Assembly (NCBI RefSeq): GCF_036898095.1
Contig: NC_090745.1
Span: 86,901,748 to 86,965,747, forward strand
DNA: 64,000 nt
DNA from: Palaemon carinicauda
Taxonomy: Eukaryota; Arthropoda; Malacostraca; Decapoda; Palaemonidae
Direction: 5' to 3'
The notes below the pieces were generated by a model. The model saw only the letters and a program-made list of their open reading frames with translations. It did no database searches and was not told the DNA's origin. Shown here in pieces: positions 10,342 to 21,790 of the stretch (positions are counted from its first letter, which is position 1; each line of letters opens with the position of its first letter). The position numbers were made by a program, and so were the translations under genes.

Positions 10342-11227
10342 CACGAAGTAGCCACTCTGACTTTCACCTAGGGCTTGTGCTTGCATGATGGTTGAGGTGA
10401 TTAGTGAATCTGTAAGGTATCAGCTCTGTATGATTAGGAAAAATACATAATACTTTTAACATTTATGATTTGTTCTCACACGAATAAAAACCCTCATCCT
10501 TCAATAACAGACTCCTCCTTTGGGGGAAGAAAGCCCCTATAATCATACGGGCTGTTTTCAAATCCTGGGATATCAATACACTAAAAACTAATAGAGGTGT
10601 AGGAGTGTTAATTTCTACCAAGAACACAAGAGAATAGATTCTAATAGGTTAGGCCAAGTTTCTGTCTTCTGACAGACAGTCAAGGTAAAACCTATATCCT
10701 CAAAAGTATCTATCCATTATCCCCCTTGTAAGGAGGGTAGGAGAGATACTTGAATATCTGACTTGTATAAAACCACTGCTCAGCATGGAAGCTCTCCTGC
10801 ATCAACGTCTGATTCAGCAAATAAGAGTACGACCGTTGCACCCCAAGGGAAGGGAAGGCAAATAGGAAGAGTGCCAGACATTCCTTATCTTATCCTAGAC
10901 TAATTATGTGATCATTATCTTAGACAAGATGTTTCTTGTCTCTGAAGGAGAGCTATGTAAGCTATACAACCCAGATCTGATTGCAAGATTCACAATCATG
11001 AAGTTCGAAATCTAGGTAACGAATTCTAGGGTTCCCAATCTTGGAACCGATCGTATGGTTCCTGATTACTTTACGTGATCACAGGGTTCCCAATCGTGGC
11101 AGACGGTTGTAAGGTTCCCAATCATGGTAACTGATTGCAAAATTCTTGATAGCTGTAAACGATAAGTTTTGCAATCGCAGTGAACAATTGATCAAATGGG
11201 AAAATGCCGATTGTGAAGAACAAGCTA
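10342..11227. other. degraded repeat sequence with degenerate tandem repeats
   Basis: No coding frame. 10438-10490 carries GGAAAAATACATAATACTTT, similar to the terminal text of DIRS-3 and DIRS-4, so it may be the end of another DIRS-like element. From about 10970 to 11200 a phrase like GGTTCCCAATCNTGG returns at irregular intervals near 35 bases, suggesting a decayed minisatellite inside the element. Confidence 0.4.
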
Positions 11228-13782
11228 CAGTAATACCTTGAGATACGAGCGACCCAACATACGAGAAAATTGAGATACGAGGAGCGTTCCGAGCAAATTT
11301 TTATTCTGAGATACGAGGAAAAATTTGATATACGAGGTACAGTAGTTTCCTATGCGGCCGCCAGGTGGCCGCGTGTGTGAGAGGCTGCTCACGAGGACAG
11401 CATCACTCGGTCTTTCACATCGGATCTCCGTCACGTAGTTATCTCCGAGCATCGGCCGTACTGCTTGCTTTTTTTACGTGTTTTTTGCGCGAATCAGTGC
11501 ATAATTCATTAAATAAACATTGGGTCCAAAGCAAGCAAATGTAAACAAGGGTAGTGAGAAGAAAAAGCATATGATGACAATGGAGATGAAGCATGAAAAA
11601 ATCGCAAAACATGAGAGTGGCGTAAGAGTGACTGAGCTGGCGCGCCATTACGAGAGGAGAACATTGACTATATGTACCATCCTCAAGCAGAAGGATGCTA
11701 TAAAGAGCGCCAAGCCTTCCAAAGGAGTAACCATCCTTTCCAAGCTGCGTAGTGATATTCACGACGAGATGGAGAGGCTTCTTTTGATCTGGATAAAGGC
11801 GAAACAGTTGGTGGGAGACAGTGTGACCGAGACGATCATATGCGAAGGCCAGTAGAATCTATGATGACTTGAAAGGGAAGCAAGCAGCCAAGAGAGGGGA
11901 AACTTCGACGCCAGCGGAAACCTTCAAAGCCAGTCGTGGCTGGCTGGATAATTTCAAGAAACGGACTGGGATACACTCGGTTGTGAGGCATGGGGAAGCA
12001 GCAAGTTCCGACTCGAAAGCCGCGGCGGACTTTGTCACAACCTTTGCCTTGGTTATCGCCCCACATGGCTTCATCCCCCAACAAGTCTTCAACTGCGATG
12101 AAACTGGCCTTTTCTGGAAGAAGATGCCCAGGAGGACTTTCATCATGGCAGAGGAGAAGAGACTACCAGGCCATAAATCCATGAAGGACCAGTTAACTCT
12201 AGCCTTGTGTGCCAATGCCAGCGGTGACTGTAAGGTCAAGCCACTGCTGGTGTACTACTATGAAAACCAACGTGCTTTCAAGAGCCAAAGGATCTTGAAA
12301 GAAAAACTGCAAGTAATGTGGCGCGCTAATGCTAAGGCTTGGGTTACCCGGCATTTCTTCACAGAATGGGTTAATCTGTGCTTTGGTCCGGCAGTCAAAA
12401 AATATCTGGCTGAGAAAAACCTGCCATTGAAATGTCTCTTGGTCCTCGAAAATGCCCCTGGTCACCCTCCTGGTCTCGAAGAGGACATTCTTGATAAATT
12501 CTGGTTCATCAAGGTCCTTTATCTCCCGCCCACCACCACGCTACTCCTTCCGCCCATGGACTAACAAGTTATTTCCAACTTTAAAAAACTGTCAAAGAAG
12601 CATTTGTTCAAGAAATGCTTCGATATCACAGACAACACCAATCTCACCCTTCGGGAATTTTGGAATGAACATTTCAATATCGTGCATTGTTTGAAAATTA
12701 TTGACGATGCATGGCAGGGTGTCACAAGACGAACTCTTAATTCAGCGTGGAAGAAATTGTGGCCAACTTCCGTCGCTGAGAGGGACTTTATAGGGTTCGA
12801 TACGACAGACCCTGATGACTCCAAACCTGTTGTGATGGATGAAATCGTGTCTCTTGGAAAGTCCAAGGGGCTGGAGGTAGACGAGGAAGACGTGAACAAT
12901 CTTGTCAAGGAGCATAAGGAAGAGCTCACGACACAGGAATTGATCGAGCTCCAGGAGATGCAACATTCGGAGGTGTTACAGGAGCTCAGTATCGAGGAGG
13001 AGGTGGAAGACGAGGGCCGCCTTTCTACGGCAGAAATCAAAGACACGTTAGCAAAGTGGCAGGATTTTTCTAATTTTATGGAAAAAGAGGCATCCAGACA
13101 AGCTGGCGACTGGTTGTGCGTTAGACTTGTGTAACGATACTTGCGTGCATCATTTTCGCAACATTTTGAAGGGGAGACAAAAGCAAACATCCCTAAATAG
13201 GTTACTTTTAAATAGGCCGTCAAAAAGTGCAGGTGAAAGCGAGGCAAAAAGAGCCAAACTGGAAGAAGAAGAAAAGTAAAAGAATGAAAACAAAATGTAG
13301 AATTAAGTTTAGTTTAACGTAAGATTAACATTTTATTTTCAAGTGTGCGTACAGTAGGCTAATTTCATTTAAGTTAAATTTAAAGTTGAATTTCATTTAA
13401 GTTAAATTTAAAGTTAAGGTTATGTTACGTAGTGTTACAAAAGTGTTGCGTACCGAACGTGTCGCCATCAAGTCTCTCTCCTTCCCGTCCTCTCTCCCTC
13501 CTCCTCTTCCGCACACACCGCCGTTAGCCGCTACCGTCTATCTCGAAGGTAAGAACTACATAGCTATTTGTTATTTTGTTAGCATAGAATGTTGATTACA
13601 ACCATTAAAAACATGTTTTTCCTCTGTAATATACTGTTTTTTAGGGTTTTTTTTCAGAAGGTGGGAATGGATCAATTTGTTTTTAGTTATTTTATATAGG
13701 AAAAATTCATCTGAGATACGAGAAAATTGAAATACGAGCTCAGTCCCAGATCGGATTAAACTCGTACCACAAGGTATTACAG
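11228..13782 (+). mobile_element. Tigger-like element, copy B
   Basis: A 2555-bp element flanked by TA on both sides. Terminal repeats are CAGTAATACCTTGAGATACG at 11228 and, as reverse complement of the right end, CTGTAATACCTTGTGGTACG. The subterminal 110 bp holds at least five ATACGAG heptamers (11240-11335). Inside is one broken transposase gene followed by CT-rich 3' non-coding sequence. Terminal repeats and protein place it in the same subfamily as copy A, distinct from C and E. Confidence 0.92.
11521..13250 (+). pseudogene. Tigger transposase, copy B, frameshifted
   Basis: Three adjoining frames (from about 11520, 11869-12564, 12604-13134) cover most of the protein. The start ATG reads ATTGGGTCC, so it is lost. 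The N-terminal CENP-B-type HTH region is recognisable (GVRVTELARHYERRTLTICTI). The first catalytic Asp is kept in FNCDETGLFWKK, but the second reads Glu in LVLENAPGHP. A stop replaces the Gln after the third Asp (PMD then TAA at 12562). The C-terminal PCNA-type motif has decayed to QTSLNRLL. A frameshift lies near 11855. It is clearly inactive. Confidence 0.9.
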
Positions 13783-14631
13783 TAGATGCAATTTGTCTTG
13801 CAGGGAGCAAACACAATTGGAACGTTTCTCTAAAGACAAAACATGAACGGGCAGGGCACAAGGAAACCTAAGTGCTAGTGCAAGTAAGATATCATCTCTA
13901 CACCCGATGAAAATGATACTGGGTTCCTCTAGCTTTGTACTGTATTTTGTGACAGAGAAGCAGAGACGAAGCAGATGCCAAAAGTTTTGTGACCCAAAAG
14001 TCACTGAAGAACACATGTTTAGTGTCCAACTGCATAGCATCAAGTAAGTGCGGTGAACACCTGAACCTCGTACCCAAACGTATCCTCAGAGAAGTAAGCA
14101 ATCCAAGCACTGTATGTAACCCACAATCTTGTGAATGAGACAAAAATGTCCAAGGCATTCAACTCCCTCGAGTTGGTGAGGAGCATTTTACCAATCAAGA
14201 AAGTGACAGCATGATCTCATGTGAGGCCAAGTGCTAGAAACGGTTATGTATCTTTTCGTTCGCCGCCACTTTGTCCAGTCTTTGGACAAACAGATGCTGG
14301 ACCAAAGAACTCCTGGACAAAATGACTCGCGTGGAGAAACATATTCCGTTTGCCAGAACATAGGAGCAGTGATATAATGTTTAAACGCGAGCAAAGCGAG
14401 CATACGGTAGAATAAAAACAATAAATCATTAGCTCAATTAAGTATCAAGGTATTTGTAATACAATAACTGAACACTTACAAGTGACTCCATAGAAAATAG
14501 ACTTTAAATCCCCGTTTTCTAAGCGTCTGGAAGTCCTGGCAAACAAAAGCTCCTGTGTTTTGATAAGTGTTTCATTACTACTATCAAGTTTTGACTAAGG
14601 TAACTTTTTTTGGTAATTTTTTATTGTATTA
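13783..14631. other. no gene seen
   Basis: Sequence of mixed composition on the right side of Tigger B. Short frames on the minus strand have no recognisable domain. 13785-14430 is less AT-rich than its surroundings and may be the other half of the repeat interrupted by Tigger B. Confidence 0.5.
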
Positions 14632-15397
14632 CAGGGTGAGATTTCGAACAGAAAATATATGTTTTCCTATAGTAAATAACGTGATTTAACCGAATTTGCT
14701 GTTCATTTCAATCGGAAACAAACAGATCAACCAATTCGGCTAACTTTAAGTTGTATGATGTCACTTCTCTTACGAATGTACTGTGAACGATAACATTAGC
14801 AACGTTACCAATAATACACAGTTTTACCAACGTTGACGTATGGTACACAGAGTTACCAACGGCACGCTGACATTACTAACGATAGCAATGATAGATATTT
14901 CCACACGAATTTTAAATAATTTCTCCATATAAGTTTTACCCAATATCTAAAAAGTACAAAAAGGGCACAGAACCTAACAAACCCACCTAACCTAGCCTAG
15001 TAGTATGACAGGTCACAAAATAACATTTGATCTACATCGGACGTTGGCAGCACAGGTTACTGTATTTTTTCATGACACAATCTTTGCAACGGCGCCTCCA
15101 AAGTTTATTCAGATATACTGTTTTGTATTTTCCTCCGGTTATTATAATTTCAATTAGGTAATGAATAGAGAAGAAAAGGCTTGTTTTACGTTTATATATC
15201 GATTCCCCAGTATGTTTTCCCCACCCAAAACCCCGAGTTCCCACTGGGGGTCCCCCATTATCGGAGGATATAGATGTATATATATTTCTGAAACTATTCA
15301 TTTGCGACGGGAACGAGTGTCATTTTCGAAGAGAGCGTAATTTTTTTCTATAAGAAAAAGTAGTTGTTTTCCTAGGTTACATCGCCCTGTAATACAC
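14632..15397. mobile_element. possible MITE-like element
   Basis: GTATTACAGGGTGA at 14632 is inverted at 15384-15397 (complement GTATTACAGGGCGA), and TTTTCCTA follows within about 35 bases at both ends. The interior (about 765 bp) has an 89-codon minus-strand frame (15301-15032) with no known domain. No transposase is visible. No clear target duplication can be read, so this is tentative. Confidence 0.4.
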
Positions 15398-16577
15398 TAC
15401 AATGAAACCCTTTTTTTTTAATTATGACTTATCTGATGATGACTGACAGAAACAAAGTTTAGAAAAGTTAATTTAAATATCAACACAATTAGACAAGATC
15501 ACTATATTTTCCAGGATTTCATATATAACTGATAACGATACCTAGCGCAAAGCCATAGCTTTTCAGTTATGGTAGTTGACACCCCTTAACTCAAAAACTA
15601 TGGATTTCCACCAGGAATCATTATTAAAAACGTTCAAAGCACCACAATATACAAAATAAATCCGTCTTATTTTCTAAAAAACATTTAGTGCACTTTTCTA
15701 TAATTTTACCTCTATACCTTAAAGTTTTATATTTGAATAATTCAGCTATATATTCAACAGTATTGTACATTCAATTATGTAGGCCAATAGTGTTCCTTCA
15801 CTTGACAAACTTCAAAATAAAAAATATTGTATTTCCAAAATTAATTTAGTTTAAAACCTATTTTTCCATGAATACTACATTACACTAGAAATATGAATTT
15901 TGTTGTTAATCAAGAAAAATAGTATCTGGAAACTGAACAGGGTACAGACAATGCAGCAGCATAGTTCGTAATAATTTAAGACTAATATGGTATTTCCACA
16001 ACCAATACCTTTTATTAAACCTACCCGTTCGAATAATTTTACTATCTTACACAAAATAAGAACTTTAAAAAAAGGGGGGTTATTTAAAAAAAAAAAAAAA
16101 AAAAAAACCTTATCTAGAAACTGGACTGGGTAGCCTACATCACAAACTAACCTTACCTAACGTAGACAAACGTGCGTCTAACCTGTTACCTGTCCCTAAT
16201 TATCAAAGTATCACACCGTGATTTTAACCAAAAAAAAAAAAATATTATCGTAATAGGCCTACACAACACAAAATAGGCCTATTTAGGGGGAAAAAGCGTC
16301 TTACCGTTTTCGTAGAGAGTGAAGCTGATTATAGCCAGATCTGAAATGTACAGACTTAACATCTAAACTGTCGCAGGACACTGTTGAAATGTTGAAATAT
16401 GAAAGGAGTCAATAAAAATGATAAAAAAAAAAATTGGAAAGACGACCGAGACTTTGTTCAGTGATTATTAGAGATATCGCGAAGTTTTTATAAAATTGAG
16501 TACTTCGTAACTCCAAGGACAATAACGAACGAATGATGATAACTGAGAGTCTGAGACTGCCGTTTCCAAATTCCATG
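15398..16577. other. AT-rich non-coding sequence
   Basis: No coding frame and no recognisable element. It contains a 22-base A tract at 16086-16107 and a 12-base A tract at about 16229-16240. Confidence 0.6.
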
Positions 16578-17073
16578 CAGGTTGCCAGGTTGGCATTTTC
16601 AAGCCAAAAAAATCAAATGTCCTTTTTAAAATTTGGTTGGCCTTCAGTAATATGAAAAAAGGTGGGGCTTAAATACATTTTTGGCCTTTTTCTGCTAATG
16701 GGTTGGCCTTTTAAAGTCGCGGTTGATTATGAAGTTGGCCTTTTCTCATTTAGAGAACCTGGCAAGCCTGATTCATTCCATGTGGAGCGTCTTTGATGTG
16801 GAACAGTGGATTATGGAAGAAGTTGACTGCTTGACAACTGATAAAACAGTAAGAGCCAGTTTGGCCTTTTATGCCAAAAGATCTCGAATTTGGCACTATA
16901 AAAAAGGCGGACCTTAAATACCAAAGAATATAGTCACTATACAGAAGGGTATAGTCAGTCTGTTAAATACTATATATTTTGGCATTTTTCTGCTAATGTG
17001 TTGGCCTTTTAAAGCTTCTGTTGATTAGAAGTTGGCCTTTTCTCATTTAGAAAACCTGGCAAGTGGCAACCCT
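16578..17073. mobile_element. non-autonomous repeat with GTTGGCCTTTT units
   Basis: The left end GGTTGCCAGGTTGGC is mirrored at the right by GCCAACCCTGG-type complement (TGGCAACCCTGG at about 17060). The interior contains a direct duplication of about 85 bp (16678-16762 and 16978-17064), each carrying TTTTTCTGCTAATG, GTTGGCCTTTTAAAG and TTGGCCTTTTCTCATTTAGA. The heptamer TTGGCCTTTT recurs at least six times. There is no transposase frame. It is probably a MITE or a partial tandem dimer of one. Confidence 0.5.
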
Positions 17074-17319
17074 GGTAAGAACAACTATTGAACAGAGTCG
17101 TTGAATAGAATACACAGAGTATGAGTAAATTTCGGGTTAAAATTTTATTTCCACGAAAAGTGATATATCAAATTATTTTGCAATTATTAAAGGCATGTGT
17201 CACAATTTATACCACGTTTAAATTTACAGAATGACAGTGCATCCAGTATAGTTAATTACAGGCAAATTATCCGGTCAAATACGGCCCCTGCTGTTAAGAA
17301 TCAATTAATAATATTCCTA

Positions 17320-17407
<88 letters not shown>
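17320..17407. repeat. (ATT)n microsatellite
   Basis: About 28 uninterrupted ATT units. The open frame through it is only poly-Tyr. Unlike the tract at 17872, no LINE tail follows it. Confidence 0.95.
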
Positions 17408-17867
17408 TTCATGTTTACACGTATCGGCTGTGAGAAAGTAGTGGTCAATAACGATGTTAGTGGGCGGAGCAAATTTAAGATTTAGGGAAGAAAATCGAAT
17501 ACATAAACTCTACTATAACCGTAATATTTTTTTTTTTATATATATATTTAGTATTCCTGTTCTTTAACTATTATTGGATTTTCTTTTGATTGTGATTATC
17601 TCTTTTAATTTTAATTATTGCACTATTATACTTTTCCATAAATTATATTGATATCGCTGAAATTTTAAACTATGTTCTTACTAATGTTATGGTATGGATG
17701 ACAGTTAAAAAGGTAAAATTAAATAAAATCAAAACCGAGTTTATGGTAGCAGATAAGAAAACCAACTTAAGGAACTTACTAGATATCCAAATAAATATTA
17801 ATGACAACTTGGTCTCGATTAGCCAGCCTGTCTAAGTAGAGTTCGTGACCCATAGGCTTATCACTCA

Positions 17868-17870
17868 ACT

Positions 17871-17925
<55 letters not shown>

Positions 17926-18650
17926 TTGCTAAGCTACAACCCTAATTGGAAAAGGAGGATGCTATAAGCCCAGGGGCTCCAACAGAGAAAATACCCCCGT
18001 GAGGAAAGGAAACAAGGAAAAGTAAAACATTTTATGAAGAGTAACATTAAAATAAATATCTCTTATATAAGCTATAAAAACTTTAACAAAACAAAAGGAA
18101 GGGAAATAAAATAGAATAATAAGCCTGAGTGTAGGCTATCCTCAAGCAAGAAAACTCTACCCCAAGACAGTGGAAGTTCATGGTGCAGAGGCTATGGCAC
18201 TACCCAAAACTAGAGAACAATGGTTTGACTTTGGAGTGTCCTTCTTATAGAAGGGCTGCTTACCATAGCTAAAGAAAGTCTCTTCTACCTTTACCCAGAT
18301 TAAAGTGGCCACTGAACAATAACAGTACAGTAACCCCTTGTGTGAAGAATACTTGTTTGGTAATCTCAGTGTTGTTAGGTGTATGAAGACAGTGGAGAAT
18401 GTGTAAATAGGCCAGACTATTCGGGGGGCGTGTGTGTGTAGGCAAGGGGAAAATGAACCGTAACCAGAGAGAAGGATCCAATGTAGTAATGTCTGGCCAG
18501 TCAAAAGATTCCATATATCTATGGCGGCAGTACGTGTATATCAACGGGTGGCTGGTGCCCTGGCAAACCTACTACTGTAGTGTGTCTCTCAGTGCTCAAA
18601 TAAATAATGTGGTAAGAATCACTGAATATCACCTTAGAAATATTACTTTG
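17868..18650 (-). mobile_element. LINE-like element with (ATT)n tail, non-coding type
   Basis: On the minus strand the sequence ends with CTGTTGGAGCCCCTGGGCTT, ATAGCATCCTCC and AGGGTTGTAGCTTAGCAAG followed by (TAAT)-type repeats (17872-17923). The last 200 bases match the 3' end of the RT-bearing copy at 53398-54445. The body (18178-18640) matches 49240-49700 and 55010-55235 but not the RT copy. It lacks any RT frame. It is probably a non-autonomous or 5'-truncated LINE. Confidence 0.75.
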
Positions 18651-19250
18651 TTAAAAAGTATCTGAAGGAAAATTTTCACTTTACTTTAAGGGGTTTTCCT
18701 GGTCCTATCACACATTGGAACCGTGCCTGTGCACTACAGGACATACCAGATTTTTGTTGTATGCATTCCTGAGTCTTTAGAGTTTCACAGCGTATTCCAT
18801 GCAAATTGTCAAATCCACGTCATCAGAGCATTTAGAATATGTAGAAGGTTGTCGTTCCACTTGTGCAACCAGTAGTTCACAAACAAAAGATGATTAGGCA
18901 TTTTTACCCACATTGCAATGCCAGAAAACGAAGTCCCAATGGAGCATCAATTGTGTGCCACTGTAAATATGTCCTTAGGGTAACAATAAGGATCTATCTA
19001 TCTATCATGGCACTTCATCCTATTTTGGGAGGTAGCCGACATAAAGAAAAGAAACGTAAGGGGATTTTTCTTCTCATTGCTCCTCCCTGACTGACAAGGG
19101 GACCAGCTGAGTTTGGTTGGCACTGCTAAGGTGACACAGCCCAGCCTCCTTTTTTTTTTTCACCCACAAATAAATCTTCATTTGCTGATTCCCATATTGC
19201 TGCTACCCCAGCAGTCACCAAAGTGATTCCCAGGTAGCAGCAAGGTCTAT
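18651..19250. other. non-coding; probable 3' end of the neighbouring LINE
   Basis: No gene. At 19008-19160 lies GCACTTCATCCTATTTTGGG, a 12-base T tract and surrounding text that sits just past the end of the RT-bearing LINE and is likely its 3' untranslated end on the minus strand. Confidence 0.45.
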
Positions 19251-19938
19251 CAGAACTGTGTCACAATCATTCTCCATTCATTCCCATTCTAGCAAGATCT
19301 TTTGCCTCACACCTATCCTCCTGTTACCTTGGGTCTTCTTTACTCTATCCATCCACCCAAACCTTGACCTTCCTCTTGCACTTCTCCCATCAACTCTTGC
19401 AATCATCACCTTCTTCAGCAGACACCCATTTCCTATCCTCTCTACATGGCCAAACCACCTCGACACATTCATATCCTCTCTAGCTGCTAATTCCTTTCTC
19501 ACCCTCACTACTTCACTCCTAACCCTATCCAATTGAGGTACACCAGCCATACTCCTCAGACACTTCATCTCGACCACATTCAATTTCTGTCTCCATCACT
19601 GTCATTGCCCTCAACTCCAATCCATACATCACAGTTGGTACAATCAATTTCTCATATAGAACTCTCTTTACATTACCAGTGGCGGCTCGTTATATAGGCA
19701 CTGTGGAACTGCAGCACCACATATAATTTTCAATTGTATAACATTTGATATATTTTTTTCTTTAATTCTTTCATTATACTTTTTAAATATGAAATATGTA
19801 AGCTTAATGTCCGTAGCCCTCCATCAGTTTATAGAAAAAATATAAAAAATCTTTGAGTGGAACTGTATACTTTACAGTTCCAGCAGTGGGGTTTTTGGCT
19901 GTTATGTGCATGTTCAAATTGGAAGGTACACACAAGGC

Positions 19939-20044
<106 letters not shown>

Positions 20045-20142
20045 AGTTCCGACGTTGGTGCGCTGGTGAAATTAGTAATTAACAATGAAAACCTTGAAAC
20101 TGAACTAAAGGTTTTCTACTGTAGGTCTGATATTTATGAATA

Positions 20143-20433
20143 TTGCAATTTAAATTTACCTTAAAAAATAATCTAGATAATGCTCTTAGTGAAATTACAC
20201 AAACTGATAAAAATCCTCTGACAATTCCTAAGAGTACATCAGAGACAGAACGCTTGTTTTCAACACCTAAAAGAATCAAAATTTTACTAAGAAGCACTAT
20301 CAATTCGGAAAGACTACTTGCACTTGCAGTGCTTTCTAAAGAGAAAAAAATTCCTCAATTCTCATCCAGAGATCAGAAAACTATTAACACTTTTGCACAA
20401 ATTAAAACAAGAATATTCTTTTTTAATGAATAG
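20143..20433 (+). pseudogene. hAT transposase C-terminal dimerisation region, partial
   Basis: A 96-codon frame with TSETERLFSTPKRIKILLRS followed by TINSERLLALAVLS. This is the pattern of the hAT C-terminal dimerisation domain (Ser-x-x-x-Glu-Arg-x-Phe-Ser, then Arg-Leu-x-x-Leu-Ala). The catalytic DDE core and the BED zinc finger are missing, so this is only the tail of a deleted transposase. The first Met is arbitrary; the true frame opened upstream. Confidence 0.75.
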
Positions 20434-21790
20434 ACTATGCTTGAACTAGAACAATTTAGTTATAGTTAATAGAAAATGTTACTTTTCGATTTTTTAAGAT
20501 TCAAAAAAGTTTATGAATAAATTTTCTTATACATAACGATGTGTTTCCTTTTACAAAACATTGAAACAAAGGCTGAAAAAAAAAATCGGGAGCAGCAACT
20601 CCCTAATTTTAGCCATGAGCCGCCATTCATTCACCCTAACCCTATATCCTTTACCACACCCTTCACTGCCCCCAACACTTTACATCATTCACTCTCTGAT
20701 GTACATCTGCTTCCACTCCACCATTTACAGCAACAACAGAACCCAAGTACTTGAACTTATCTACTTCCTCAAGTAACTCTCCATTCAAGATGACACAGTC
20801 TAACATCATCCTCCATTCTCGTGCATCTCATAACCTTACTCTTAGGCTATCCACAATAACTTTCAACTTCCTTCTCTCACACACCCTTCCAAACCCTGTC
20901 AACTAATACAGTATCATTTGAAAACAACAACTGATTCCCTCTCACTCATGATCACTCTATCTATCAGTTTCAATCCTTGACCAAGCACTTCAGCATTCAC
21001 TTCGCTTATAGCTCCATCAAATTGAACAACCATTGCAACATCACACATTCCTGTCTCACCCCACCTTCACTGGAAACCAATCATTCATTTCATTTCCTAT
21101 TCTAACACATGTTTTACTGCCTATGTATAAACTCTTACTGTATGCAGCAACCTACCACCAGTTCCATATAACCTCATCACTTACCTATCAACTTTTATCA
21201 TAAGCTTTTTCCAGATCCATAAATGCAACATATATCTCCTTACCTTTTGCTCGATATTTCTCGCACAGCTGCCATTCATCTGGTTTTGCATTTTCATGCC
21301 ATATTCTACAAAACAATCTTGTGAGTATTCTGGAAGTCACTTCATTTTTGGCCAACATCATCTCACCAGTTATTCCATCGTATCCAGGTCCTTTCCATCT
21401 CTTGAGTTTTTTAATGATAGCATCCACTTCAAACACATTGAATTAGTTCATTGGCACATCAATGTATTCCCCAGCTTTAGGTATATCAATCAAATTATTC
21501 CCTTCATATCTCCTATTCCTGACCTCACTAAAGTGTTCCATCCACTGTTGCATTTCTTCATCTTCTTTTTGATGGGTATATGCTGCTTCTTTGTTATCCC
21601 AGTGGAGATTTCATTAATAATTCTGTGAGCAATTCTTACACCATGGCCACTCCCAGAATTCATAGATCTGTCAGCCTCATCTGCTTTCCTGTCTAAATAT
21701 AAATCCCCATTAATTTCTGAGCGTTTTGGAATGTGTCTTGATTACTTGTAACCTTTAGCCTTGCCAAATCACTGTCCTTTATGTATTCTT

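Noticed and set aside
15032..15301. 89-codon minus-strand frame
   Set aside because: No known domain and it lies inside a putative MITE; a gene cannot be supported.
17197..17433. 78-codon frame with poly-Tyr
   Set aside because: Product of the (ATT)n microsatellite.
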